Shown piece by piece: positions 46,041 through 54,839 of a stretch of DNA of 64,000 nucleotides. A program made the position numbers and the translations under genes. The notes below the pieces were generated by a model, which was given only the letters and a program-made list of their open reading frames with translations, was not told where the DNA came from and did not search any database. This DNA is from Robertmurraya korlensis (GTDB taxonomy: Bacteria; Bacillota; Bacilli; Bacillales; Cytobacillaceae), in NCBI RefSeq assembly GCF_023715225.1, contig NZ_JAMBNS010000016.1:1-64000 (forward strand), in the 5' to 3' direction. Positions within the stretch are counted from its first letter, which is position 1. Each line of letters starts with the position of its first letter.

Positions 46041-46439
46041 GTGATTACCATTAAAAATATAAAAAGCATTCTATTTTTCCTTATTGGATTTATCTCTTTA
46101 GGGATTGGTATTTCAGGGATTATCCTCCCGGTTCTGCCAGGCCTTCCATTTTTCCTATTTGCCTCTTATTGCTTTGCCAAAAGCTCTAAAAGGATCGAAA
46201 ATTGGTTCAAGAATACACCACTTTATGAAAAATATGTGGTCAGGTTCCTCCAGAAAAAAGGACTCACACGGAAAGAGAAAATTCGGATCAACTTGATTGC
46301 CGATGCCTTCATCCTGTTTTCTGTCTTTTATGTGGACATTCTTTTTGTACAAATCATATTAGTTGGAACAGCTCTCTATAAGCATTACTATTTTATTAAG
46401 AGAATCAAGACGATCGACAAGCATGAAACCACTTCCTAG
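46041..46439 (+). CDS. DUF454 family inner membrane protein (YbaN-like)
   Basis: Small membrane protein of 132 aa with about four helices and the DUF454 plan: GFISLGIGISGIILPVLPGLPFFLFASYCFAKSS split over helix 1-2, then a WFKNTPLYEKY motif. Function unknown. The frame opens with GTG at 46041, but that codon is part of a good ribosome binding site (AAGGTGAT) placed correctly for an ATT at 46050, so the true start may be the rare ATT, three codons later. The terminator hairpin overlaps the stop codon. Confidence 0.8.
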   Translation: MITIKNIKSILFFLIGFISLGIGISGIILPVLPGLPFFLFASYCFAKSSKRIENWFKNTPLYEKYVVRFLQKKGLTRKEKIRINLIADAFILFSVFYVDILFVQIILVGTALYKHYYFIKRIKTIDKHETTS

Positions 46440-46453
46440 GAAGTGGTTTTTCT
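46426..46453 (+). terminator. Terminator after the DUF454 gene
   Basis: AAACCACTTCC and GGAAGTGGTTT pair around TA and are followed by TTCT. The hairpin includes the stop codon of the gene. Confidence 0.85.
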
Positions 46454-46552
46454 ATGTTATAACTTGGATTAAAAAGCCTTGCACATCACAAATTATGTTA
46501 AAATAAGGGACTAGTATGGAAACTAACCAGTAGCTTGGGAGTGGAATAAATC

Positions 46553-47734
46553 ATGAACAAAAAAGATGTAGCAAACATACGAAAACAATTCAAAATAAAT
46601 AACGATTTACTCAAAATCAGTGATATTTACAATGTCTATATTATGAAAGACTCAAGTGATATTTATCATCACCAAAGTCAGCCTTTTGCTATGCTTGACC
46701 AAGATCAACAAGAATTATTTATGGGTAATTTTAAGAAGTTACTTGCTGGCCAAATGGATGAGAAGCTTTTCGAATTAAAATTTCAACGGAATGCTGAAAA
46801 TAGTAGCCAGCTCATTTTGCATCAGGGCTTACTAAGCAGTGATGTGGAGGACTGGAAAGAGCAAATGCTGAAAATCGTAGGCAAGATGCTCGTGAACAGA
46901 CAATACGAAATGGATATTGTCGTTACATTTATACGTGCAGAATATTTAAAGCCTACAAAACGCCGAAATGAAGAGGCAGAGGAAAGCGAACGTGATAGAG
47001 TTTACTCCCATCCCTTTATTCTTTGTAGCATAAATAATACCCAGGAGCCGAAGAAAGAGCTGCTCTTTGATTATGTAGAAAGAGAGTTCAAATATCACTT
47101 TGTGGTGGATCCCATTATTAACTTGAACGCTCCCATCGCTGGCTTTCTATTCCCTGCCTTCTCCGATAATTCAGCAGATGTGAACCATATTCTCTATTCA
47201 GCAGGTAAAGTACATGAGCCTGATTATTCATTCATCGAGGACGTGTTAAATGGCGAAGAAATCATGACGGCACAAGATGATAAAATTGTTTTTGAAGAAA
47301 TTATAAAAGATGTTACAGGAGATCAGCTTAATACCTCCACTCTGGCTAATGTGTATGAAGAAATTAATCGCATGATCGTCGAAAATGAAGAGGAAGAGCA
47401 ACCAAAATTAGATACAAAAGACGTGGAACGCGTGTTAACGATGAGTGGCATTGAAAATATAAATACGGAAAAGGTAGAAGCCGCTTTCCAAAAAATCATA
47501 GATGATGACAAATATGAGATCAAAGCTAGCAATATCTTACCGAAGTTTAATTCAAAATCCATTAAAATCAGCACGAAAATCGCAAATATATCTATTAGCC
47601 CACAAGATTTACGGTACGTCAAACAAGTTCATCTTGCAGGCAAAAGGTACCTTATGATTGAGGTGGAAGAAGATACGGTCATTGAAGGATTTACGATGAT
47701 TCCAGAAGCTTTTGGCGGGAGCCAAGGGGAATAA
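46553..47734 (+). CDS. DUF4317 family protein
   Basis: Soluble protein of 393 aa that fits DUF4317, a Firmicutes family without known function. Seen: MNKKDVANIRKQFK start, IYNVYIMK, a middle segment (FDYVEREFKYHFVVDPIINL, APIAGFLFPAFSDNSADVNH) and a C-terminal beta-rich part. No signal peptide or membrane helix. The start ATG has GGGAG about 9 bases upstream. It stands alone; copy 4 of the intergenic repeat follows. Confidence 0.75.
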   Translation: MNKKDVANIRKQFKINNDLLKISDIYNVYIMKDSSDIYHHQSQPFAMLDQDQQELFMGNFKKLLAGQMDEKLFELKFQRNAENSSQLILHQGLLSSDVEDWKEQMLKIVGKMLVNRQYEMDIVVTFIRAEYLKPTKRRNEEAEESERDRVYSHPFILCSINNTQEPKKELLFDYVEREFKYHFVVDPIINLNAPIAGFLFPAFSDNSADVNHILYSAGKVHEPDYSFIEDVLNGEEIMTAQDDKIVFEEIIKDVTGDQLNTSTLANVYEEINRMIVENEEEEQPKLDTKDVERVLTMSGIENINTEKVEAAFQKIIDDDKYEIKASNILPKFNSKSIKISTKIANISISPQDLRYVKQVHLAGKRYLMIEVEEDTVIEGFTMIPEAFGGSQGE

Positions 47735-47810
47735 TAAATAAAATGAATCTTTGAGTTAAAACTCACTTCTTTTTATAAGATTGTCCTGTCCTTGATCGAG
47801 TAACCAGCAC

Positions 47811-48001
47811 AAATAAGCGGAGATTTTTCGGTTAAACGCAGAATGGAGCTCGTTTCGGGGTAAATAAAGGGAGGTTTTCCGCTTATACAAAGAAAAAACC
47901 CCCATTTTCGAATTTTTCGAGCAAATAGGCGGAATCTCTCCGTCTATTACAGCTTTTTTTCATAATCATTACTAATTAAGTGGAATTTCTCCGTCTATTT
48001 A
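47811..48001 (-). repeat. Four-palindrome intergenic repeat element, copy 4
   Basis: Hairpin units at about 47812-47836, 47862-47886, 47923-47948 and 47977-48000. Reverse complemented it aligns base for base over most of its length with copy 5, including the spacers GCTCGAAAAATTCGAAAATG and ACTTAATTAGTAATGATTAT. It lies between the convergent DUF4317 and nikE-like genes. Confidence 0.8.
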
Positions 48002-48058
48002 GCAGCTCGGGTGCTTAATAAATACTATAAACCCATTCTTAATTTTTTATAGCTTAGG

Positions 48059-48877
48059 CTACACCCTATTCTCCCACGCCCGAATCGTACGAAAGCGCGG
48101 ATGCTCCGAAAGAACAGATTCTCTTAATCGTTTGACGACAGGATGTTTGGAGGAGAAAAACTCGTCATTTGAGTCATAAAGCTCAATCAATTCTCCTTTT
48201 TCAAGAACGCCTATTTGATCTGAAATGGAAAAAGCCGCTTTTATATCGTGTGTGATAAACAGATAAGATAAGCCATAGTCATCCTTTAAATCGCTTAATA
48301 GTTGTAAAATTAAGCTTTGTGTGACCATGTCTAAACTACTTACGGATTCATCAAGTACAATTAATCTTGGTTTCAGAGCTATGGCTCTAGCAATATTAAT
48401 TCTTTGCAATTGCCCACCGCTAAATTGGTGCGGATATTTTTTTAGATCCTTTTCATGTAATCCTACTCTTTCAAGTAGCTCAATCACCGTTCTTCTTTGT
48501 TCTTCTACCGACAGTTTTTCATAATTCTTTAATGGCTCACTAATAATCGATTCAGCTGTCATGCGGGGGTTAACTGATGAATACGAATCTTGGAAAACCA
48601 CTTGAAGATCTCGACGAAGTTTCTGTCGTGTTTGTTTGTCCGCTTTGTAAATATCATGTCCTTGAAACAAAACCTGACCTTGCTGTGGACGTTGAATTCC
48701 AAGAATGACTTTCCCTAACGTACTTTTACCGGCTCCACTTGTACCAATTAAGCCTAAACAGGTTCCTTCTTGAATCTCAAAGGAAATATCCTTTAGAACT
48801 TTTGGTTGATCCTTGCCTTGAAAAAGCTTCTTCGAATGAAAGCTTAGATTTACTTGCTTTACCTGTAATAAGCTCAA
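48059..48877 (-). CDS. nikE: ABC transporter ATP-binding protein (NikE/OppF type)
   Basis: One of two ATPases driving the metal/peptide importer. Walker A GTSGAGKST, Q-loop VFQDSYSSVNPRMT, signature FSGGQLQRINIARA, Walker B LIVLDESVSSLD, switch histidine ITHD. The start is TTG at 48877 with GAGGTG at 6 bases, giving 272 aa; the GTG at 48886 is inside that ribosome binding site. Last gene of the operon. The nik symbol follows the closeness of the binding protein to NikA; other metal or metallophore substrates are possible. Confidence 0.75.
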   Translation of the reverse strand: MSLLQVKQVNLSFHSKKLFQGKDQPKVLKDISFEIQEGTCLGLIGTSGAGKSTLGKVILGIQRPQQGQVLFQGHDIYKADKQTRQKLRRDLQVVFQDSYSSVNPRMTAESIISEPLKNYEKLSVEEQRRTVIELLERVGLHEKDLKKYPHQFSGGQLQRINIARAIALKPRLIVLDESVSSLDMVTQSLILQLLSDLKDDYGLSYLFITHDIKAAFSISDQIGVLEKGELIELYDSNDEFFSSKHPVVKRLRESVLSEHPRFRTIRAWENRV

Positions 48878-48910
48878 TGGTATCACCTCTTCGAAAATTC
48901 GGGTCCTTCT

Positions 48911-49735
48911 TCACAGCATAAACGTATACGGTTGTTTTTCAGCATATAAGGTCGGTCTTGTCCTCAATAGCTTCTTTGTGTATTCATGCTGTGGGTTATC
49001 AAATACTTCTAACACATTGGCCGTTTCTACGATCTTCCCATGTTGCATCACAACTACATGATCAGCCATTTCCGAAATCACCCCAAGATCATGAGAAATG
49101 AGTAAGATCGATGTTCCGTATTCAGAGCGTATTTTTTCTAATAGACGAAGAACTAATACTTGGCTGTGGAGATCAAGTGCAGTCGTGGGCTCATCGGCAA
49201 TAATCACTGATGGCTGTAAGCATGCAGCCATGGCAATCATCACTCGTTGAAGCATTCCTCCACTTAAGTGAAAAGGGTAATATTTTAACAATTTATCTGG
49301 CTCTGGTAAATTCACACTTTCCATTACATCAATAGCAAGCTCCCTTGCTTGCTTTTTCGTTAGCGACGTATGAGAGCGAATCGTTTCTATAAATTGTTGA
49401 CCAATCGTAAATACGGGAGTAAAGGCATTCATTGGATTTTGCATAATAAACGCAATATCTTTCCCTCTTATTTTCCGCATCTCCTTGTTACTTAAGCCAT
49501 TTAATTCCCTATCGTGTAGTGTAATACTCCCCGTAATGTCCATGTTCTTTCGATCGTGTAGCTGTAAAATGGACATACTTGTAACGGTCTTTCCACTACC
49601 GCTCTCCCCAACAAGACCAAGGATTTCCCCTTTTTTTATCCCAAAATTAATATCCTGAACAAGTGTGGCAGAACCTTCCTTCGTTCTTACTTTCACTTGT
49701 AAGTCTCGTACATTTAAAATGTTTCTTGTTTCCAT
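48911..49735 (-). CDS. nikD: ABC transporter ATP-binding protein (NikD/OppD type)
   Basis: Partner ATPase of the importer. Walker A GESGSGKTV, Q-loop IMQNPMNAFTPV, signature LSGGMLQRVMIAMA, Walker B VIIADEPTTALD, switch histidine LISHD. The ATG at 49735 with AAAGGA 9 bases upstream gives 274 aa and starts 19 bases after the permease gene; the frame is open 13 codons further, overlapping that gene. ATPases D and E have clearly different sequences, as in Nik and Opp systems. Confidence 0.78.
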   Translation of the reverse strand: METRNILNVRDLQVKVRTKEGSATLVQDINFGIKKGEILGLVGESGSGKTVTSMSILQLHDRKNMDITGSITLHDRELNGLSNKEMRKIRGKDIAFIMQNPMNAFTPVFTIGQQFIETIRSHTSLTKKQARELAIDVMESVNLPEPDKLLKYYPFHLSGGMLQRVMIAMAACLQPSVIIADEPTTALDLHSQVLVLRLLEKIRSEYGTSILLISHDLGVISEMADHVVVMQHGKIVETANVLEVFDNPQHEYTKKLLRTRPTLYAEKQPYTFML

Positions 49736-49754
49736 TCTCAACAGTCCTTTTTTA

Positions 49755-50544
49755 TTAGCGACGTTTAACTCCAAAACGTTCTGATAGTGATTCTCCTAAT
49801 AAGTTAAAGGTAACTACCACTAGCATAATCATTAAACCCGGGTACAGCATTAAAGCAGGATTGGTTCTGATATATGACTTTCCTTCATGAATCATCGCTC
49901 CCCACTCCGGTGTAGGCGGTTGAACACCTAACCCTAAAAAGGACATGGAAGATAAATTCATAATGGCCCAACCCATTTCTAAAGTTCCCATTACCGCAAG
50001 TGAGGGAACCACGTTGGGAATAATATGATTTTTTAAGATGGTCCATGTAGAAGAACCACTAATTTTAGCTGCCGTAATATAGTTCTGTTCTTTCAAGCTT
50101 AAAACCATTCCTCGAATGACTCTAGCGTAGTAAACCCATTGTACGAGTATTAATCCTAAGACGACTTGTTTTAGACCTGCTCCCCAAATGCCTACAAAAC
50201 CAATAACAAACAACAGGCTGGGAATCGCCATTAGTCCATCACCGAGTCTCATTAACAATTGATCCACCCAACCACCTTTGTACCCAGCAATGATCCCAAT
50301 AATAAGCCCAATACTTAAAGCTGACATAAAAATGAGCAAGGCGTACCCAAGCGATATACGGGCTCCATACAGGATACGAGATAGCGTACATCGGCCTAAG
50401 TGATCGGTACCTAATGGATACTCTAAAGAAGGTTTCTGCAGCTTATCGGCTAAATTGACCGCAATAGGATCATTAGGTGCCAACCAAGGGGCAAATATAG
50501 TAATAAAAAACAACACACACAAGATAAAAGAACAAATAACAATC
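49755..50544 (-). pseudogene. nikC: NikC/OppC-type permease, 3' part, cut by an IS element
   Basis: Second permease of the importer with five to six helices and the ATPase-contact EAA-like loop (ITAAKISGSSTWTILKNHIIPN). The first 14-15 codons lie on the other side of the IS element at 50545-52017 (start ATG at 52061). Removing the element and one ATC copy restores one frame: MIAKLRTKLKGHQV joined to IVICSFILCVLFFITIF. Without its start the gene is probably not made, unless an internal TTG or GTG near 50520 is used. The rest is intact, so the break is recent. Confidence 0.85.
50542..50544. repeat. Target site duplication, left copy
   Basis: ATC directly outside the left end of the IS3-family element, repeated at 52018-52020. 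IS3-family elements make 3-4 base duplications. Confidence 0.75.
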
Positions 50545-50643
50545 TAAACTGTACCCGATAGAGTAGACACTGAAAAAAAGGTCTGCCCTATCGGGTACTT
50601 TTATGTATAATGAAAAAAAATGTGGGAATCGGAGAATAATCTT

Positions 50644-51063
50644 ATGCCAAAAAAACTCTTCAATGATAAAGAAATAAAAATCCTTTCTAATAATCAATAT
50701 GTCAAATCTGTCAGTACAAAAGGTATTACCTATACTGATGAATTTAAAAGGATTTTTATAGCTGAAAGCGAAAATGGAAAATCACCACGACAGATCTTTG
50801 AGGACAAAGGTTTTGATATTGATATCACTGGTATCGTTAGAGTAAATAGAGCAGCGTATAGATGGCGTGTTGCTTATAATAAATCTGGAGTAATGGGCCT
50901 TCGAGATTCACGTAAAGATCATTCTGGGAGACCCACTAAAAGAGAGCTTAGTTTAGAAGAAAAAAATGCAAAATTAGAAGCACAAATTCAACTGTTGCGA
51001 GCTGAAAATGAATTACTAAAAAAGTTAGACATGATGGAAAGGGGGCTGGAGAGAAACGAGTAA
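50644..51063 (+). CDS. IS3-family transposase OrfA
   Basis: 139-aa DNA-binding part: N-terminal helix-turn-helix (YTDEFKRIFIAESENGKSPRQIF), a second HTH-like RAAYRWRVAY and a C-terminal leucine-zipper-like coil (LEEKNAKLEAQIQLLRAENELLKK). The start is ATG at 50644 with GGAG 9 bases upstream. Near its end the in-frame heptamer A-AAA-AAG (51018-51024) permits a -1 shift into OrfB. Confidence 0.88.
   Translation: MPKKLFNDKEIKILSNNQYVKSVSTKGITYTDEFKRIFIAESENGKSPRQIFEDKGFDIDITGIVRVNRAAYRWRVAYNKSGVMGLRDSRKDHSGRPTKRELSLEEKNAKLEAQIQLLRAENELLKKLDMMERGLERNE
51018..51024 (+). promoter_or_regulatory. Programmed -1 frameshift heptamer A-AAA-AAG
   Basis: Codons CTA AAA AAG of orfA contain the canonical IS3-family slippery sequence in the correct frame. 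The -1 frame is open from here through orfB, so a fused OrfAB transposase can be made. Confidence 0.8.
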
Positions 51064-51128
51064 AAGTATCAGCGGAAAAGAAATTTCTCTTAATTCGTAC
51101 AGTAATAGAAAAGTATGAACTTAAAAAT

Positions 51129-51980
51129 ATGGTAAGTTACTTATGCGAAATATCCGGTGTTTCTCGCTCGGGTTATTATCATTATTTTTCTCCGAAATCT
51201 CAGGAAAACAGAGATCGCCGTGAAAAAGAAGATTTAATCTTAAAAGAAAATATTTTAAAAGCTTTTCATTTTAAGCGACGTCATAAAGGTGCACGGCAAA
51301 TTAAGATGACGTTAAAAGGGCAGTTTGATATTAAATATAACTTAAAACGAATCCGAAGGATTATGAAGAAATTCAAGATTATATGCCCTATTAGAAGAGC
51401 CAACCCTTATAAAAAGATGTTAAAAGCTACCCAAGAACATTCGGTACAACCAAATTTACTTAACCGTGAATTTAAACAAGAGATCCCAGGTAAGGTATTA
51501 CTTACTGACATTACTTATTTATATTACGGTAAGGGACAAAAAGCTTATTTGTCCACTATTAAGGATAGTTCAACGAATGAAATATTGGCCTATAATGTTT
51601 CTAATCGACTTACATTGGATTTAGCTACGGATACATTAGTAAAGTTAAAGAATAATAGACGAGTAGAGTTGGCAGAAGGAGCCTTTATTCACTCAGATCA
51701 AGGAGTACACTACACTAGTCCCAATTTTCAGAAGCACGTAAAAAAACTAGGTCTAGGACAATCAATGTCAAGAAGGGGAAACTGTTGGGATAACGCTCCA
51801 CAAGAGTCTTTTTTCGGACATTTTAAGGATGAAGCATTTATAAAACCGTGTAATTCTTTAGAAGAACTTAAAAGGGAAATAAGAAGTTATATGACTTACT
51901 ATAACAATTTCAGATATCAATGGAATTTAAAGAAGATGACCCCTGTTGAATACAGAAATCATCTACTTGATGTGGCATAA
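51129..51980 (+). CDS. IS3-family transposase OrfB (DDE integrase domain)
   Basis: 283 aa from its internal ATG; in practice probably made as an OrfAB fusion by frameshift, since the frame is open back to the slippery site. HTH_21-type region (KRRHKGARQIKMTLK), then the rve core with catalytic D in LLTDITYLYY, D in HSDQGVHYTS and E in NAPQESFFGHFK. All catalytic residues are intact, so the element may still be mobile. Confidence 0.92.
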   Translation: MVSYLCEISGVSRSGYYHYFSPKSQENRDRREKEDLILKENILKAFHFKRRHKGARQIKMTLKGQFDIKYNLKRIRRIMKKFKIICPIRRANPYKKMLKATQEHSVQPNLLNREFKQEIPGKVLLTDITYLYYGKGQKAYLSTIKDSSTNEILAYNVSNRLTLDLATDTLVKLKNNRRVELAEGAFIHSDQGVHYTSPNFQKHVKKLGLGQSMSRRGNCWDNAPQESFFGHFKDEAFIKPCNSLEELKREIRSYMTYYNNFRYQWNLKKMTPVEYRNHLLDVA

Positions 51981-52017
51981 CCTTTTTTTAAATGTCCTTT
52001 ACAACGGGTACACTTTA

Positions 52018-52020
52018 ATC
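52018..52020. repeat. Target site duplication, right copy
   Basis: ATC directly outside the right IS end, matching 50542-50544. Joining the flanks over one copy rebuilds the permease frame. Confidence 0.75.
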
Positions 52021-52061
52021 ACTTGATGACCTTTTAATTTAGTACGTAACTTTGCAATCAT
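52018..52061 (-). pseudogene. nikC: NikC/OppC-type permease, 5' end, separated by the IS element
   Basis: Starts with ATG at 52061, overlapping the stop codon of the preceding permease gene (ATGA), and encodes MIAKLRTKLKGHQV before running into the IS. After the junction the frame ends within seven codons inside the element. It is the missing N-terminus of the gene at 49755-50544. Confidence 0.8.
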
Positions 52062-53002
52062 TGAAGCTGCCTTCCTTTTCTAGAAATACGTGGGTCAATA
52101 TACATTTGGATAAGGTCGACAATCAAGTTGCTAATCAGGAATAATCCCGCTGCTAATAGTACATAGGCTTGAATAACAGGAACATCACGGTTAAAAATGG
52201 CTTCAAGGAAATACCGTCCAAATCCTGGCCATGAAAAGACTGCCTCTACAATTATTGCCCCAGTCAATAAATTCCCTAAGTTCATTCCAAGTCCCGTAAT
52301 CATGGGGGAAATGGCAATCCTTAACACATGCTTACCCATTATGACCATCTCATGCAGTCCTCTGGTTCTTGCAAAAAGAACATAAGATTCTTGCAAATTC
52401 TCTAAGATGCTCGCACGTAACAGGCGAGTATATAAAGCAATTAAAGGGAAGGCCAAAGTGAGTGAAGGTAGGATTAAATGCTCCCAAGTTCCCGTACCTT
52501 CTACTGGAAAAAGGTCTAATTTTACAGAAAAGAAAAAAATAAATAAATATCCAAGCCAAAAAGATGGGATGGATGCTCCAATAAAAGAGAGGAATCGACT
52601 AAAATGGTCGATCCCACTGTTTTTCTTTATACCTGCAAAAAAGCCTATCGGCACACTTACTAATATGGCAATCAATAGACTGCCAATCGTTAGCTGAATC
52701 GTCGCTGGAATACGAGCGGAAATCTCTTCCCAGACAGGTTTATTCGTAACATAAGATATGCCAAAATCAAACTGGCATATCTTAATAACGGTATTCACAT
52801 ATTGAATTAGAAGAGGTTGATCTAAGCCGAACTCATGTCTCTTTTGTTCTAACGCCTCATCCGTTGCTTGGATATGTGCTGCAGCAAAGTAGGCCTCAGC
52901 AGGGTCCACCGGTGATAGATTAATCATCCCAAACGTTATGAATGTAGCGATAAGAAAAATGGGAACGATGGTGATGATTCGTTTAAAGACATAAGTAGCC
53001 AT
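52058..53002 (-). CDS. nikB: ABC transporter permease (NikB/DppB type)
   Basis: Membrane permease of 314 aa with about six helices. It has the family N-terminus (FKRIITIVPIFLIATFITF), the periplasmic EFGLDQPLLIQY segment, and the ATPase-coupling loop (ARTRGLHEMVIMGKHVLRIA). It lies 19 bases downstream of the binding protein gene, and its stop overlaps the nikC start. Intact. Confidence 0.82.
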   Translation of the reverse strand: MATYVFKRIITIVPIFLIATFITFGMINLSPVDPAEAYFAAAHIQATDEALEQKRHEFGLDQPLLIQYVNTVIKICQFDFGISYVTNKPVWEEISARIPATIQLTIGSLLIAILVSVPIGFFAGIKKNSGIDHFSRFLSFIGASIPSFWLGYLFIFFFSVKLDLFPVEGTGTWEHLILPSLTLAFPLIALYTRLLRASILENLQESYVLFARTRGLHEMVIMGKHVLRIAISPMITGLGMNLGNLLTGAIIVEAVFSWPGFGRYFLEAIFNRDVPVIQAYVLLAAGLFLISNLIVDLIQMYIDPRISRKGRQLQ

Positions 53003-53021
53003 AAATACCTCCTCCTGATGT

Positions 53022-54638
53022 TTACTCTTTTACACTAACTCCTGTAAATGGATGTTCGTCTCGGTTAGCAGGAAATGTAAAGTTAGAAACATCCTTTTTA
53101 TAAATTGCTATTTTCTTAATATACGAAATAGGTAGGATTGCGCCTTGCTCTTGTAAAGAACCTAAGATATCTGAATATAATTGTTGACGCTCAGCTTCAT
53201 CTGTTGTTTGTGTGACCTTAGCAATTTTGCTAAATATCTCATCTTTGTTAGGATAAGCGGAAATGGCTTCATTAAATCCAAATCCTTCTGTCGCAATGAC
53301 ATTTACGAAAGAATGTGGGTCATATGGAGCACCATAGTTACTGAAAAAGTTCATTTCAAACTCATTCGCTTTGAACCTTTCTACTTGAGTAGTAAGCTCC
53401 ACTCCTACAATATTTAATTTTACACCTATTCCTGCCCACTCAGCTTGTAATGTTTCAGCCATTGTCTTTTGGATAGATTCAGCTGAGTTATACATTAACT
53501 CGACTTCTAGCGGTGTTCCATCTTTTTCACGAACTGTTTTACCTTTTGGCAATTTCCAGCCCGCTTCATCTAATAGTTGCTGCGCTTTTTCTACATTATA
53601 TTTTACTGTCGTTACATCAATATCTGAAGTATAAGGAAGGTTTGTTGGTAAGATATAGTCTGCCTTCTCTTCTAAACCGGAGGTAACTCCCTCAACCAAA
53701 GCCGCTTTATTGAAACCATAATGTAATGCTTGACGAACACGTTCATCAGATAGCTGTTCTTTGGTTGTATTCATGACGAGCTGTCTAGTAGCTACTGGTT
53801 CAGAAATGCTCGTCCCATAAGAACCTGTTGATTTTAATTGATTAAACGAATCGATACTGATCACACCCTCACCATACAAAAGGTCTAATTCACCTTTTTC
53901 GAAAGCAAGTACACGTGTTTCCGCATCAGGAATGACTTTTACTGTAATCTTCTCTACATTTGGAAGTTCTCCCCAATAATCTTCGTTTCGTTTAAAGACA
54001 GCGTATTCGTCTACTTTATATTCATCGAGTACCCATGGACCTGTCCCCACTGGCTTTTCTACACCTTTAGACGTGTCCCCATCTTGAGGGAAACCAGCTT
54101 CTCCAAGGAAACGTACAGGACGTACAACTGCTAACTCCTGGATAGTAGGATAATAGGGTTCCGTTAACGTTAATTTAAACGTATATTCATCGATCACCTC
54201 TGTTTGAGCAATCTTTGAAATAAATCCTAACCAACTATGAAAATCTACATTTTTAAGTATAGCATCAAAGTTCTTTTTCACAATCTCTGCATTAAAACTT
54301 GTACCATCTGAAAATTTTACATCTTGACGTAAATGGAATAAATATTCCTTCCCGTCCGTAGAAATATCCCAAGACTCTGCTAGATGTGGTTGTAGCTCTC
54401 CTCCATCCCCAAAGCTTACTAAAGGCTCATATACCATCGATGTAGAAAATAATTGTGATGGATTATACATATGTGGATTCAATTCACCTATATCTCTAGG
54501 CCATGCAAAAGTAAGTGTATTATCACTTTTACCTGCCGTATCCTCTTTATTTTCTGCTGATTCATTTGAACAGCCCATTAAAGCTAATGATAAAATTAGA
54601 ATAATCATAGATATAATTAGAACTGGTTTTCTTAACAT
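53022..54638 (-). CDS. nikA: Nickel/metallophore-type substrate-binding lipoprotein (NikA/CntA-like)
   Basis: Surface binding protein of a SBP_bac_5 ABC importer, 538 aa. Signal peptide with lipobox LMGC, then TFAWPRDIGELNPHMYNPSQ, SMVYEPLV, HSWLGFI, GTGPWVL and WGAPYDPHSF-like NYGAPYDPHSF motifs, closely following E. coli NikA and S. aureus CntA. The start is ATG at 54638 with AGGAG 8 bases upstream; the open frame reaches 54680 but crosses the Fur box. First gene of the operon. Nickel, or a nickel/cobalt/zinc/iron-metallophore complex, is likely; the Fur box favours a link to iron. No metallophore synthesis genes are nearby. Confidence 0.8.
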   Translation of the reverse strand: MLRKPVLIISMIILILSLALMGCSNESAENKEDTAGKSDNTLTFAWPRDIGELNPHMYNPSQLFSTSMVYEPLVSFGDGGELQPHLAESWDISTDGKEYLFHLRQDVKFSDGTSFNAEIVKKNFDAILKNVDFHSWLGFISKIAQTEVIDEYTFKLTLTEPYYPTIQELAVVRPVRFLGEAGFPQDGDTSKGVEKPVGTGPWVLDEYKVDEYAVFKRNEDYWGELPNVEKITVKVIPDAETRVLAFEKGELDLLYGEGVISIDSFNQLKSTGSYGTSISEPVATRQLVMNTTKEQLSDERVRQALHYGFNKAALVEGVTSGLEEKADYILPTNLPYTSDIDVTTVKYNVEKAQQLLDEAGWKLPKGKTVREKDGTPLEVELMYNSAESIQKTMAETLQAEWAGIGVKLNIVGVELTTQVERFKANEFEMNFFSNYGAPYDPHSFVNVIATEGFGFNEAISAYPNKDEIFSKIAKVTQTTDEAERQQLYSDILGSLQEQGAILPISYIKKIAIYKKDVSNFTFPANRDEHPFTGVSVKE

Positions 54639-54659
54639 AAATCTTGCTCCTCTCAAGCT

Positions 54660-54678
54660 GATAATGATAACTATTATC
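54660..54678 (-). promoter_or_regulatory. Fur box overlapping the nikA promoter
   Basis: The 19-mer GATAATGATAACTATTATC differs at only two positions from the Fur consensus GATAATGATAATCATTATC and is palindromic. It lies immediately downstream of the -10 hexamer, covering the start of transcription, a classic repression position. Confidence 0.8.
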
Positions 54679-54679
54679 A

Positions 54680-54708
54680 ATAGTAGAGTTGGAGCATATA
54701 ATTGTCAA
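54680..54708 (-). promoter_or_regulatory. Promoter of the nikA operon
   Basis: Minus strand TTGACA (54708-54703), 17-base spacer, TACTAT (54685-54680), adjoining the Fur box. Confidence 0.75.
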
Positions 54709-54839
54709 TACAATTTCAAATTGTCACAAAGTATTCAATATATCTACCTTCGTTGTAGTGTTTTTTAATACCAAATAGCAAAGAGGCTTCTCCACTTAGA
54801 GCAGCCCCATAAAAGTTCCTATATAAATTTTCCATAGTT

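Larger units (their letters stand above)
50545..52017 (+). mobile_element. IS3-family insertion sequence, complete
   Basis: 1473 bases with terminal inverted repeats TAAACTGTACCCG (left) and TAAAGTGTACCCG (right, reverse complement), 12 of 13 identical, with further similarity inside (AAAAAAAGG). It carries two overlapping transposase frames and a slippery heptamer, and is flanked by ATC direct repeats. It is inserted in the minus-strand nikC-like gene, opposite to that gene's transcription. Confidence 0.93.
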
